A stretch of 64,000 bases of DNA, from contig CAMPDV010000295.1 of assembly GCA_946699065.1 (NCBI GenBank), positions 62,001-126,000 on the forward strand, in the 5' to 3' direction. The notes under the pieces were generated by a model. That model had not been told where the DNA came from. It did no database searches and saw nothing but the letters and a program-made list of their open reading frames with translations. Below are positions 1-52,400 of the stretch, in pieces. Numbering within the stretch: position 1 is the first letter of the stretch; each line of letters begins with the position of its first letter. The translations under genes and the position numbers were made by a program. Origin of the DNA: Loxodes magnus. Its lineage: Eukaryota; Ciliophora; Karyorelictea; Loxodida; Loxodidae.

Positions 1-38345
<38,345 letters not shown>

Positions 38346-39574
38346 ATAGTCTCACCGTATAATCATAACTTCCCGATTCGATGAACTCTGAATCACTGGA
38401 TATAGCCACAGCATATACATTACTAGTGTGACCACTCATGGTCTTACAGGTACCTGTCTTGACGTCACATAGTCTCACCGTATAATCTGCACTTTCCGAT
38501 ACGATGAACTCTGAATCACTGGATATAGCCACAGATGATACAACACTAGTGTGACCACTCATGGTCTTACAGGTACCTGTCTTGACGTCCCATAGTCTCA
38601 CCGTATAATCATAACTTCCCGATTCGATGAACTCTGAATCACTGGATATAGCCACAGCATATACATAATGTGTGTGACCACTCATGGTCTTACAGGTACC
38701 TGTCTTGACGTCCCATAGTCTCACCGTATAATCTACACTTCCCGATACGATGAACTCTGAATCACTGGATATAGCCACAGCATATACATAATGTGTGTGA
38801 CCACTCATGGTCTTACAGGTACCTGTCTTGACGTCCCATAGTCTCACCGTATAATCTGCACTTCCCGATACGATGAACTCTGAATCACTGGATATAGCCA
38901 CAGCATATACATAACTAGTGTGACCACTCATGGTCTTACAGGTACCTGTCTTGACGTCACATAGTCTCACCGTATAATCATAACTTCCCGATACGATGAA
39001 CTCTGAATCACTGGATATAGCCACAGATGATACATAATGTGTGTGACCACTCATGGTCTTACAGGTACCTGTCTTGACGTCCCATAGTCTCACCGTCTTA
39101 TCTCCACTTGCCGATACGATGAACTCTGAATCACTGGATATAGCCACAGCATATACATTACTAGTGTGACCACTCATGGTCTTACAGGTACCTGTCTTGA
39201 CGTCACATAGTCTCACCGTATAATCTGCACTTTCCGATACGATGAACTCTGAATCACTGGATATAGCCACAGATGATACAACACTAGTGTGACCACTCAT
39301 GGTCTTACAGGTACCTGTCTTGACGTCCCATAGTCTCACCGTATAATCTACACTTCCCGATACGATGAACTCTGAATCACTGGATATAGCCACAGCATAT
39401 ACATTACTAGTGTGACCACTCATGGTCTTACAGGTACCTGTCTTGACGTCACATAGTCTCACCGTATAATCTGCACTTTCCGATACGATGAACTCTGAAT
39501 CACTGGATATAGCCACAGATGATACAACACTAGTGTGACCACTCATGGTCTTACAGGTACCTGTCTTGACGTCC
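38346..39574 (-). CDS. WD40 repeat coding block H (10 blades, no internal stop)
   Basis: This ten-unit block has no in-frame stop. It is entered through the single-C deletion at about 39,571-39,574 (gtccatag for gtcccatag) and left through the complex deletion allele at 38,339-38,345. It repeats the three-blade motif H-T-S-V-V / H-T-S-N-V with G36E and W4C changes and includes one S-A-S-G-D-K-T blade. No sensible start codon exists: the only ATG at the entry is the one created by the deletion itself inside the W4-D5 codons, so an independent gene is unlikely. Confidence 0.65.
39571..39574 (-). other. Frameshift: single-C deletion in gtccc
   Basis: gtcccatag reads gtccatag. This is the only copy of this change and it lies in a CCC run, so it could be a sequencing error. 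Correcting it would join blocks G and H in one frame. Confidence 0.75.
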
Positions 39575-42500
39575 ATAGTCTCACCGTATAATCATAACTT
39601 CCCGATTCGATGAACTCTGAATCACTGGATATAGCCACAGATGATACATAATGTGTGTGACCACTCATGGTCTTACAGGTACCTGTCTTGACGTCCCATA
39701 GTCTCACCGTATAATCATAACTTCCCGATTCGATGAACTCTGAATCACTGGATATAGCCACAGCATATACATAATGTGTGTGACCACTCATGGTCTTACA
39801 GGTACCTGTCTTGACGTCCCATAGTCTCACCGTATAATCTGCACTTCCCGATACGATGAACTCTGAATCACTGGATATAGCCACAGCATATACATAACTA
39901 GTGTGACCACTCATGGTCTTACAGGTACCTGTCTTGACGTCACATAGTCTCACCGTATAATCTCAACTTCCCGATACGATGAACTCTGAATCACTGGATA
40001 TAGCCACAGCATATACATAATGTGTGTGACCACTCATGGTCTTACAGGTACCTGTCTTGACGTCCCATAGTCTCACCGTATAATCTACACTTCCCGATAC
40101 GATTAACTCTGAATCACTGGATATAGCCACAGCATATACATTACTAGTGTGACCACTCATGGTCTTACAGGTACCTGTCTTGACGTCACATAGTCTCACC
40201 GTATAATCTGCACTTTCCGATACGATGAACTCTGAATCACTGGATATAGCCACAGATGATACAACACTAGTGTGACCACTCATGGTCTTACAGGTACCTG
40301 TCTTGACGTCCCATAGTCTCACCGTATAATCTACACTTCCCGATACGATGAACTCTGAATCACTGGATATAGCCACAGCATATACATAATGTGTGTGACC
40401 ACTCATGGTCTTACAGGTACCTGTCTTGACGTCCCATAGTCTCACCGTCTAATCATAACTTCCCGATACGATGAACTCTGAATCACTGGATATAGCCACA
40501 GATGATACATAATGTGTGTGACCACTCATGGTCTTACAGGTACCTGTCTTGACGTCCCATAGTCTCACCGTATAATCATAACTTCCCGATACGATGAACT
40601 CTGAATCACTGGATATAGCCACAGCATATACATAATGTGTGTGACCACTCATGGTCTTACAGGTACCTGTCTTGACGTCCCATAGTCTCACCGTATAATC
40701 ATAACTTCCCGATACGATGAACTCTGAATCACTGGATATAGCCACAGATGATACATAATGTGTGTGACCACTCATGGTCTTACAGGTACCTGTCTTGACG
40801 TCCCATAGTCTCACCGTATAATCATAACTTCCCGATTCGATGAACTCTGAATCACTGGATATAGCCACAGCATATACATAATGTGTGTGACCACTCATGG
40901 TCTTACAGGTACCTGTCTTGACGTCCCATAGTCTCACCGTATAATCTGCACTTCCCGATACGATGAACTCTGAATCACTGGATATAGCCACAGCATATAC
41001 ATAACTAGTGTGACCACTCATGGTCTTACAGGTACCTGTCTTGACGTCACATAGTCTCACCGTATAATCATAACTTCCCGATACGATGAACTCTGAATCA
41101 CTGGATATAGCCACAGATCATACATAATTAGTGTGACCACTCATGGTCTTACAGGTACCTGTCTTGACGTCCCATAGTCTCACCGTATAATCATAACTTC
41201 CCGATACGATGAACTCTGAATCACTGGATATAGCCACAGCATATACATAATGTGTGTGACCACTCATGGTCTTACAGGTACCTGTCTTGACGTCCCATAG
41301 TCTCACCGTCTTATCATAACTTCCCGATTCGATGAACTCTGAATCACTGGATATAGCCACAGCATATACATAACTAGTGTGACCACTCATGGTCTTACAG
41401 GTACCTGTCTTGACGTCACATAGTCTCACCGTATAATCTCAACTTCCCGATACGATGAACTCTGAATCACTGGATATAGCCACAGCATATACATAACTAG
41501 TGTGACCACTCATGGTCTTACAGGTACCTGTCTTGACGTCCCATAGTCTCACCGTCTTATCATAACTTCCCGATACGATGAACTCTGAATCACTGGATAT
41601 AGCCACAGCATATACATTAATAGTGTGACCACTCATGGTCTTACAGGTACCTGTCTTGACGTCCCATAGTCTCACCGTATAATCTCAACTTCCCGATACG
41701 ATGAACTCTGAATCACTGGATATAGCCACAGCATATACATAACTAGTGTGACCACTCATGGTCTTACAGGTACCTGTCTTGACGTCCCATAGTCTCACCG
41801 TATAATCATAACTTCCCGATACGATTAACTCTGAATCACTGGATATAGCCACAGATGATACAACACTAGTGTGACCACTCATGGTCTTACAGGTACCTGT
41901 CTTGACGTCCCATAGTCTCACCGTATAATCTCAACTTCCCGATACGATGAACTCTGAATCACTGGATATAGCCACAGCATATACATAATGTGTGTGACCA
42001 CTCATGGTCTTACAGGTACCTGTCTTGACGTCCCATAGTCTCACCGTCTAATCATAACTTCCCGATACGATGAACTCTGAATCACTGGATATAGCCACAG
42101 CATATACATAACTAGTGTGACCACTCATGGTCTTACAGGTACCTGTCTTGACGTCCCATAGTCTCACCGTATAATCATAACTTCCCGATACGATGAACTC
42201 TGAATCACTGGATATAGCCACAGCATATACATAATGTGTGTGACCACTCATGGTCTTACAGGTACCTGTCTTGACGTCCCATAGTCTCACCGTATAATCA
42301 TAACTTCCCGATACGATGAACTCTGAATCACTGGATATAGCCACAGATGATACATAATGTGTGTGACCACTCATGGTCTTACAGGTACCTGTCTTGACGT
42401 CCCATAGTCTCACCGTATAATCATAACTTCCCGATTCGATGAACTCTGAATCACTGGATATAGCCACAGCATATACATAATGTGTGTGACCACTCATGGT

Positions 42501-43262
42501 CTTACAGGTACCTGTCTTGACGTCCCATAGTCTCACCGTATAATCTGCACTTCCCGATACGATGAACTCTGAATCACTGGATATAGCCACAGCATATACA
42601 TAACTAGTGTGACCACTCATGGTCTTACAGGTACCTGTCTTGACGTCACATAGTCTCACCGTATAATCATAACTTCCCGATACGATGAACTCTGAATCAC
42701 TGGATATAGCCACAGATGATACATAATGTGTGTGACCACTCATGGTCTTACAGGTACCTGTCTTGACGTCCCATAGTCTCACCGTATAATCATAACTTCC
42801 CGATACGATGAACTCTGAATCACTGGATATAGCCACAGCATATACATTACTAGTGTGACCACTCATGGTCTTACAGGTACCTGTCTTGACGTCACATAGT
42901 CTCACCGTATAATCTGCACTTTCCGATACGATGAACTCTGAATCACTGGATATAGCCACAGCATATACATAATGTGTGTGACCACTCATGGTCTTACAGG
43001 TACCTGTCTTGACGTCACATAGTCTCACCGTATAATCATAACTTCCCGATACGATGAACTCTGAATCACTGGATATAGCCACAGATCATACATAATTAGT
43101 GTGACCACTCATGGTCTTACAGGTACCTGTCTTGACGTCCCATAGTCTCACCGTATAATCTGCACTTCCCGATACGATGAACTCTGAATCACTGGATATA
43201 GCCACAGATGATACAACACTAGTGTGACCACTCATGGTCTTACAGGTACCTGTCTTGACTAC
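39575..43262 (-). CDS. WD40 repeat coding block G (30 blades)
   Basis: This block of thirty units lies between the deletion allele at 43,258-43,263 and a separate single-C deletion at about 39,571-39,574. In-frame stops under the standard code are TGA at x22 (about 43,085; 41,118), TAG at x40 (42,048; 40,449) and TGA at x38 (about 41,931; 41,685; 41,439; 39,963). The blades are largely H-T-H-Y-V and H-T-S-Y-V with x38 Tyr, Val or Ala. Several have V34E (gattcgatg). The segment 40.45-41.11 kb and the segment 44.38-45.05 kb have the same blade order, differing visibly at one residue (D39Y). Confidence 0.68.
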
Positions 43263-43263
43263 C
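43258..43263 (-). other. Frameshift allele gactaccatag, second copy
   Basis: Same compound deletion and substitution as at 38,339, in the same context: the preceding blades carry TGA at x22 and Ala38, the following blade carries V34E. Separates blocks F and G. Confidence 0.9.
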
Positions 43264-45597
43264 ATAGTCTCACCGTATAATCATAACTTCCCGATTCGAT
43301 GAACTCTGAATCACTGGATATAGCCACAGCATATACATTACTAGTGTGACCACTCATGGTCTTACAGGTACCTGTCTTGACGTCACATAGTCTCACCGTA
43401 TAATCTGCACTTTCCGATACGATGAACTCTGAATCACTGGATATAGCCACAGATGATACAACACTAGTGTGACCACTCATGGTCTTACAGGTACCTGTCT
43501 TGACGTCCCATAGTCTCACCGTATAATCATAACTTCCCGATTCGATGAACTCTGAATCACTGGATATAGCCACAGATGATACATAATGTGTGTGACCACT
43601 CATGGTCTTACAGGTACCTGTCTTGACGTCCCATAGTCTCACCGTATAATCATAACTTCCCGATACGATGAACTCTGAATCACTGGATATAGCCACAGCA
43701 TATACATAATGTGTGTGACCACTCATGGTCTTACAGGTACCTGTCTTGACGTCCCATAGTCTCACCGTCTTATCATAACTTCCCGATACGATGAACTCTG
43801 AATCACTGGATATAGCCACAGCATATACATAACTAGTGTGACCACTCATGGTCTTACAGGTACCTGTCTTGACGTCACATAGTCTCACCGTATAATCTGC
43901 ACTTCCCGATACGATGAACTCTGAATCACTGGATATAGCCACAGATGATACATTAATAGTGTGACCACTCATGGTCTTACAGGTACCTGTCTTGACGTCC
44001 CATAGTCTCACCGTATAATCTCAACTTCCCGATACGATGAACTCTGAATCACTGGATATAGCCACAGATCATACATAATTAGTGTGACCACTCATGGTCT
44101 TACAGGTACCTGTCTTGACGTCCCATAGTCTCACCGTATAATCATAACTTCCCGATACGATTAACTCTGAATCACTGGATATAGCCACAGATGATACAAC
44201 ACTAGTGTGACCACTCATGGTCTTACAGGTACCTGTCTTGACGTCCCATAGTCTCACCGTATAATCTACACTTCCCGATACGATGAACTCTGAATCACTG
44301 GATATAGCCACAGCATATACATAATGTGTGTGACCACTCATGGTCTTACAGGTACCTGTCTTGACGTCCCATAGTCTCACCGTCTAATCATAACTTCCCG
44401 ATACGATGAACTCTGAATCACTGGATATAGCCACAGATGATACATAATGTGTGTGACCACTCATGGTCTTACAGGTACCTGTCTTGACGTCCCATAGTCT
44501 CACCGTATAATCATAACTTCCCGATACGATGAACTCTGAATCACTGGATATAGCCACAGCATATACATAATGTGTGTGACCACTCATGGTCTTACAGGTA
44601 CCTGTCTTGACGTCCCATAGTCTCACCGTATAATCATAACTTCCCGATACGATGAACTCTGAATCACTGGATATAGCCACAGATGATACATAATGTGTGT
44701 GACCACTCATGGTCTTACAGGTACCTGTCTTGACGTCCCATAGTCTCACCGTATAATCATAACTTCCCGATTCGATGAACTCTGAATCACTGGATATAGC
44801 CACAGCATATACATAATGTGTGTGACCACTCATGGTCTTACAGGTACCTGTCTTGACGTCCCATAGTCTCACCGTATAATATGCACTTCCCGATACGATG
44901 AACTCTGAATCACTGGATATAGCCACAGCATATACATAACTAGTGTGACCACTCATGGTCTTACAGGTACCTGTCTTGACGTCACATAGTCTCACCGTAT
45001 AATCATAACTTCCCGATACGATGAACTCTGAATCACTGGATATAGCCACAGATCATACATAATTAGTGTGACCACTCATGGTCTTACAGGTACCTGTCTT
45101 GACGTCCCATAGTCTCACCGTATAATCTACACTTCCCGATACGATGAACTCTGAATCACTGGATATAGCCACAGCATATACATTACTAGTGTGACCACTC
45201 ATGGTCTTACAGGTACCTGTCTTGACGTCACATAGTCTCACCGTATAATCTGCACTTTCCGATACGATGAACTCTGAATCACTGGATATAGCCACAGCAT
45301 ATACATAATGTGTGTGACCACTCATGGTCTTACAGGTACCTGTCTTGACGTCACATAGTCTCACCGTATAATCATAACTTCCCGATACGATGAACTCTGA
45401 ATCACTGGATATAGCCACAGATCATACATAATTAGTGTGACCACTCATGGTCTTACAGGTACCTGTCTTGACGTCCCATAGTCTCACCGTATAATCTGCA
45501 CTTCCCGATACGATGAACTCTGAATCACTGGATATAGCCACAGATGATACAACACTAGTGTGACCACTCATGGTCTTACAGGTACCTGTCTTGACTA
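43263..45597 (-). CDS. WD40 repeat coding block F (19 blades)
   Basis: This block of nineteen units lies between the 1-bp-deletion alleles at 45,595 and 43,258. Candidate recoded codons in frame are TGA at x22 (45,421; 45,053; 44,069), TAG at x40 (44,384) and TGA at x38 (about 44,027). The blades are mostly right-hand family with x40 Tyr or Lys. One blade has S-A-Y-Y-T (D39Y) at about 44,880. The 43,259-44,011 part has the same order of blades as part of the 38.3-39.6 kb block. Confidence 0.65.
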
Positions 45598-45599
45598 CC
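45594..45599 (-). other. Frameshift allele gactaccatag, third copy
   Basis: Same compound change as at 38,339; it lies 19 units from the second copy and 7 units from the fourth. Separates blocks E and F. Confidence 0.9.
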
Positions 45600-46458
45600 A
45601 TAGTCTCACCGTATAATCATAACTTCCCGATTCGATGAACTCTGAATCACTGGATATAGCCACAGCATATACATTACTAGTGTGACCACTCATGGTCTTA
45701 CAGGTACCTGTCTTGACGTCACATAGTCTCACCGTATAATCTGCACTTTCCGATACGATGAACTCTGAATCACTGGATATAGCCACAGATGATACAACAC
45801 TAGTGTGACCACTCATGGTCTTACAGGTACCTGTCTTGACGTCCCATAGTCTCACCGTCTTATCTCCACTTGCCGATACGATGAACTCTGAATCACTGGA
45901 TATAGCCACAGATGATACATAACTAGTGTGACCACTCATGGTCTTACAGGTACCTGTCTTGACGTCCCATAGTCTCACCGTCTAATCATAACTTCCCGAT
46001 ACGATGAACTCTGAATCACTGGATATAGCCACAGCATATACATAACTAGTGTGACCACTCATGGTCTTACAGGTACCTGTCTTGACGTCACATAGTCTCA
46101 CCGTATAATCTGCACTTTCCGATACGATGAACTCTGAATCACTGGATATAGCCACAGCATATACATAATGTGTGTGACCACTCATGGTCTTACAGGTACC
46201 TGTCTTGACGTCACATAGTCTCACCGTATAATCATAACTTCCCGATACGATGAACTCTGAATCACTGGATATAGCCACAGATCATACATAATTAGTGTGA
46301 CCACTCATGGTCTTACAGGTACCTGTCTTGACGTCACATAGTCTCACCGTATAATCTGCACTTCCCGATACGATGAACTCTGAATCACTGGATATAGCCA
46401 CAGATGATACAACACTAGTGTGACCACTCATGGTCTTACAGGTACCTGTCTTGACTAC
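45598..46458 (-). CDS. WD40 repeat coding block E (7 blades)
   Basis: This is a seven-unit block between two copies of the same 1-bp-deletion allele (ttgactaccatag in place of ttgacgtcccatag) at 46,455 and 45,595. It contains TGA at x22 (about 46,280) and TAG at x40 (45,982) in frame. It carries the unusual blade ending S-A-S-G-D-K-T (ttatctccacttgccg), present in the same place in the neighbouring copies. The block is itself a 7-unit tandem duplication: the units flanking both deletion alleles are the same in the same order. Confidence 0.65.
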
Positions 46459-46459
46459 C
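46454..46459 (-). other. Frameshift allele gactaccatag, fourth copy
   Basis: Same compound change as at 38,339; 860 bp (7 units minus 1 bp) from the third copy. Separates blocks D and E. Confidence 0.9.
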
Positions 46460-49400
46460 ATAGTCTCACCGTATAATCATAACTTCCCGATTCGATGAAC
46501 TCTGAATCACTGGATATAGCCACAGCATATACATTACTAGTGTGACCACTCATGGTCTTACAGGTACCTGTCTTGACGTCACATAGTCTCACCGTATAAT
46601 CTGCACTTTCCGATACGATGAACTCTGAATCACTGGATATAGCCACAGATGATACAACACTAGTGTGACCACTCATGGTCTTACAGGTACCTGTCTTGAC
46701 GTCCCATAGTCTCACCGTCTTATCTCCACTTGCCGATACGATGAACTCTGAATCACTGGATATAGCCACAGATGATACATAACTAGTGTGACCACTCATG
46801 GTCTTACAGGTACCTGTCTTGACGTCCCATAGTCTCACCGTCTAATCATAACTTCCCGATACGATGAACTCTGAATCACTGGATATAGCCACAGCATATA
46901 CATAACTAGTGTGTCCACTCATGGTCTTACAGGTACCTGTCTTGACGTCCCATAGTCTCACCGTATAATCATAACTTCCCGATTCGATGAACTCTGAATC
47001 ACTGGATATAGCCACAGCATATACATAATGTGTGTGACCACTCATGGTCTTACAGGTACCTGTCTTGACGTCCCATAGTCTCACCGTCTAATCATAACTT
47101 CCCGATACGATGAACTCTGAATCACTGGATATAGCCACAGCATATACATAACTAGTGTGACCACTCATGGTCTTACAGGTACCTGTCTTGACGTCCCATA
47201 GTCTCAACGTATAATCATAACTTCCCGATACGATGAACTCTGAATCACTGGATATAGCCACAGCATATACATTACTAGTGTGACCACTCATGGTCTTACA
47301 GGTACCTGTCTTGACGTCCCATAGTCTCACCGTAAAATCATAACTTCCCGATACGATTAACTCTGAATCACTGGATATAGCCACAGATGATACATTACTA
47401 GTGTGACCACTCATGGTCTTACAGGTACCTGTCTTGACGTCCCATAGTCTCACCGTATAATCATAACTTCCCGATTCGATGAACTCTGAATCACTGGATA
47501 TAGCCACAGCATATACATAACTAGTGTGACCACTCATGGTCTTACAGGTACCTGTCTTGACGTCCCATAGTCTCACCGTATAATCTGCACTTCCCGATAC
47601 GATGAACTCTGAATCACTGGATATAGCCACAGCATATACATTACTAGTGTGACCACTCATGGTCTTACAGGTACCTGTCTTGACGTCCCATAGTCTCACC
47701 GTCTTATCATAACTTCCCGATACGATGAACTCTGAATCACTGGATATAGCCACAGATCATACATAATTAGTGTGACCACTCATGGTCTTACAGGTACCTG
47801 TCTTGACGTCCCATAGTCTCACCGTATAATCATAACTTCCCGATACGATGAACTCTGAATCACTGGATATAGCCACAGATGATACAACACTAGTGTGACC
47901 ACTCATGGTCTTACAGGTACCTGTCTTGACGTCCCATAGTCTCACCGTCTAATCATAACTTCCCGATACGATGAACTCTGAATCACTGGATATAGCCACA
48001 GCATATACATAACTAGTGTGACCACTCATGGTCTTACAGGTACCTGTCTTGACGTCCCATAGTCTCACCGTATAATCTACACTTCCCGATACGATGAACT
48101 CTGAATCACTGGATATAGCCACAGCATATACATGACTAGTGTGACCACTCATGGTCTTACAGGTACCTGTCTTGACGTCCCATAGTCTCACCGTATAATC
48201 ATAACTTCCCGATTCGATGAACTCTGAATCACTGGATATAGCCACAGCATATACATAACTAGTGTGACCACTCATGGTCTTACAGGTACCTGTCTTGACG
48301 TCCCATAGTCTCACCGTATAATCATAACTTCCCGATACGATGAACTCTGAATCACTGGATATAGCCACAGATGATACAACACTAGTGTGACCACTCATGG
48401 TCTTACAGGTACCTGTCTTGACGTCCCATAGTCTCACCGTATAATCATAACTTCCCGATACGATGAACTCTGAATCACTGGATATAGCCACAGCATATAC
48501 ATGACTAGTGTGACCACTCATGGTCTTACGGGTACCTGTCTTGACGTCCCATAGTCTCACCGTATAATCTGCACTTCCCGATTCGATGAACTCTGAATCA
48601 CTGGATATAGCCACAGCATATACATAACTAGTGTGACCACTCATGGTCTTACAGGTACCTGTCTTGACGTCCCATAGTCTCACCGTATAATCTGCACTTC
48701 CCGATACGATGAACTCTGAATCACTGGATAATGCCACAGCATATACATAACTAGTGTGACCACTCATGGTCTTACAGGTACCTGTCTTGACGTCCCATAG
48801 TCTCACCGTATAATCATAACTTCCCGATACGATGAACTCTGAATCACTGGATATAGCCACAGATGATACAACACAAGTGTGACCACTCATGGTCTTACAG
48901 GTACCTGTCTTGACGTCCCATAGTCTCACCGTATAATCATAACTTCCCGATACGATGAACTCTGAATCACTGGATATAGCCACAGATGATACAACACTAG
49001 TGTGACCACTCATGGTCTTACAGGTACCTGTCTTGACGTCCCATAGTCTCAACGTATAATCTGCACTTCCCGATACGATGAACTCTGAATCACTGGATAT
49101 AGCCACAGATGATACATAATGTGTGTGACCACTCATGGTCTTACGGGTACCTGTCTTGACGTCCCATAGTCTCACCGTATAATCTGCACTTCCCGATTCG
49201 ATGAACTCTGAATCACTGGATATAGCCACAGCATATACATGACTAGTGTGACCACTCATGGTCTTACAGGTACCTGTCTTGACGTCCCATAGTCTCACCG
49301 TATAATCTGCACTTCCCGATTCGATGAACTCTGAATCACTGGATATAGCCACAGATGATAAATAATGTGTGTGACCACTCATGGTCTTACAGGTACCTGT

Positions 49401-52400
49401 CTTGACGTCCCATAGTCTCACCGTATAATCATAACTTCCCGATACGATGAACTCTGAATCACTGGATATAGCCACAGATGATACATAATGTGTGTGACCA
49501 CTCATGGTCTTACAGGTACCTGTCTTGACGTCCCATAGTCTCACCGTATAATCATAACTTCCCGATTCGATGAACTCTGAATCACTGGATATAGCCACAG
49601 CATATACATTACTAGTGTGACCACTCATGGTCTTGCAGGTACCTGTCTTGACGTCACATAGTCTCACCGTATAATCTGCACTTTCCGATACGATTAACTC
49701 TGAATCACTGGATATAGCCACAGATGATACATAACTAGTGTGACCACTCATGGTCTTACAGGTACCTGTCTTGACGTCCCATAGTCTCACCGTCTAATCA
49801 TAACTTCCCGATACGATGAACTCTGAATCACTGGATATAGCCACAGCATATACATAATGTGTGTGACCACTCATGGTCTTACAGGTACCTGTCTTGACGT
49901 CCCATAGTCTCACCGTCTAATCATAACTTCCCGATACGATTAACTCTGAATCACTGGATATAGCCACAGCATATACAACACTAGTGTGACCACTCATGGT
50001 CTTACAGGTACCTGTCTTGACGTCCCATAGTCTCACCGTATAATCTCAACTTCCCGATACGATGAACTCTGAATCACTGGATATAGCCACAGCATATACA
50101 TAATGTGTGTGACCACTCATGGTCTTACAGGTACCTGTCTTGACGTCCCATAGTCTCACCGTATAATCTCAACTTCCCGATACGATTAACTCTGAATCAC
50201 TGGATATAGCCACAGCATATACATGACTAGTGTGACCACTCATGGTCTTACAGGTACCTGTCTTGACGTCCCATAGTCTCACCGTATAATCTACACTTCC
50301 CGATACGATGAACTCTGAATCACTGGATATAGCCACAGATGATACAACACTAGTGTGACCACTCATGGTCTTACAGGTACCTGTCTTGACGTCCCATAGT
50401 CTCACCGTATAATCATAACTTCCCGATACGATGAACTCTGAATCACTGGATATAGCCACAGCATATACATAACTAGTGTGACCACTCATGGTCTTACAGG
50501 TACCTGTCTTGACGTCCCATAGTCTCACCGTATAATCATAACTTCCCGATACGATGAACTCTGAATCACTGGATATAGCCACAGATGATACAACACTAGT
50601 GTGACCACTCATGGTCTTACAGGTACCTGTCTTGACGTCCCATAGTCTCACCGTATAATCATAACTTCCCGATACGATGAACTCTGAATCACTGGATATA
50701 GCCACAGCATATACATAACTAGTGTGACCACTCATGGTCTTACAGGTACCTGTCTTGACGTCCCATAGTCTCACCGTATAATCTACACTTCCCGATACGA
50801 TGAACTCTGAATCACTGGATATAGCCACAGCATATACATGACTAGTGTGACCACTCATGGTCTTACAGGTACCTGTCTTGACGTCCCATAGTCTCACCGT
50901 ATAATCATAACTTCCCGATACGATTAACTCTGAATCACTGGATATAGCCACAGCATATACATGACTAGTGTGACCACTCATGGTCTTACAGGTACCTGTC
51001 TTGACGTCCCATAGTCTCACCGTATAATCATAACTTCCCGATACGATGAACTTTGAATCACTGGATATAGCCACAGATGATACAACACTAGTGTGACCAC
51101 TCATGGTCTTACAGGTACCTGTCTTGACGTCCCATAGTCTCACCGTATAATCTACACTTTCCGATACGATTAACTCTGAATCACTGGATATAGCCACAGC
51201 ATATACATAACTAGTGTGACCACTCATGGTCTTACAGGTACCTGTCTTGACGTCCCATAGTCTCACCGTATAATCTGCACTTCCCAATACGATGAACTCT
51301 GAATCACTGGATATAGCCACAGATGATACAACACTAGTGTGACCACTCATGGTCTTACAGGTACCTGTCTTGACGTCCCATAGTCTCACCGTATAATCAT
51401 AACTTCCCGATACGATGAACTCTGAATCACTGGATATAGCCACAGCATATACATTACTAGTGTGACCACTCATGGTCTTACAGGTACCTGTCTTGACGTC
51501 CCATAGTCTCACCGTATAATCATAACTTCCCGATACGATTAACTCTGAATCACTGGATATAGCCACAGATGATACAACACTAGTGTGACCACTCATGGTC
51601 TTACAGGTACCTGTCTTGACGTCCCATAGTCTCACCGTATAATCTGCACTTCCCGATACGATGAACTCTGAATCACTGGATATAGCCACAGCATATACAT
51701 AACTAGTGTGACCACTCATGGTCTTACAGGTACCTGTCTTGACGTCCCATAGTCTCACCGTATAATCATAACTTCCCGATACGATGAACTCTGAATCACT
51801 GGATATAGCCACAGATGATACAACACTAGTGTGACCACTCATGGTCTTACAGGTACCTGTCTTGACGTCCCATAGTCTCACCGTATAATCTGCACTTCCC
51901 GATACGATGAACTCTGAATCACTGGATATAGCCACAGCATATACATAACTAGTGTGACCACTCATGGTCTTACAGGTACCTGTCTTGACGTCCCATAGTC
52001 TCACCGTATAATCATAACTTCCCGATACGATTAACTCTGAATCACTGGATATAGCCACAGCATATACATAACTAGTGTGACCACTCATGGTCTTACAGGT
52101 ACCTGTCTTGACGTCCCATAGTCTCACCGTATAATCATAACTTCCCGATACGATTAACTCTGAATCACTGGATATAGCCACAGATGATACAACACTAGTG
52201 TGACCACTCATGGTCTTACAGGTACCTGTCTTGACGTCCCATAGTCTCACCGTATAATCTACACTTCCCGATACGATGAACTCTGAATCACTGGATATAG
52301 CCACAGCATATACATTACTAGTGTGACCACTCATGGTCTTACAGGTACCTGTCTTGACGTCCCATAGTCTCACCGTATAATCATAACTTCCCGATACGAT

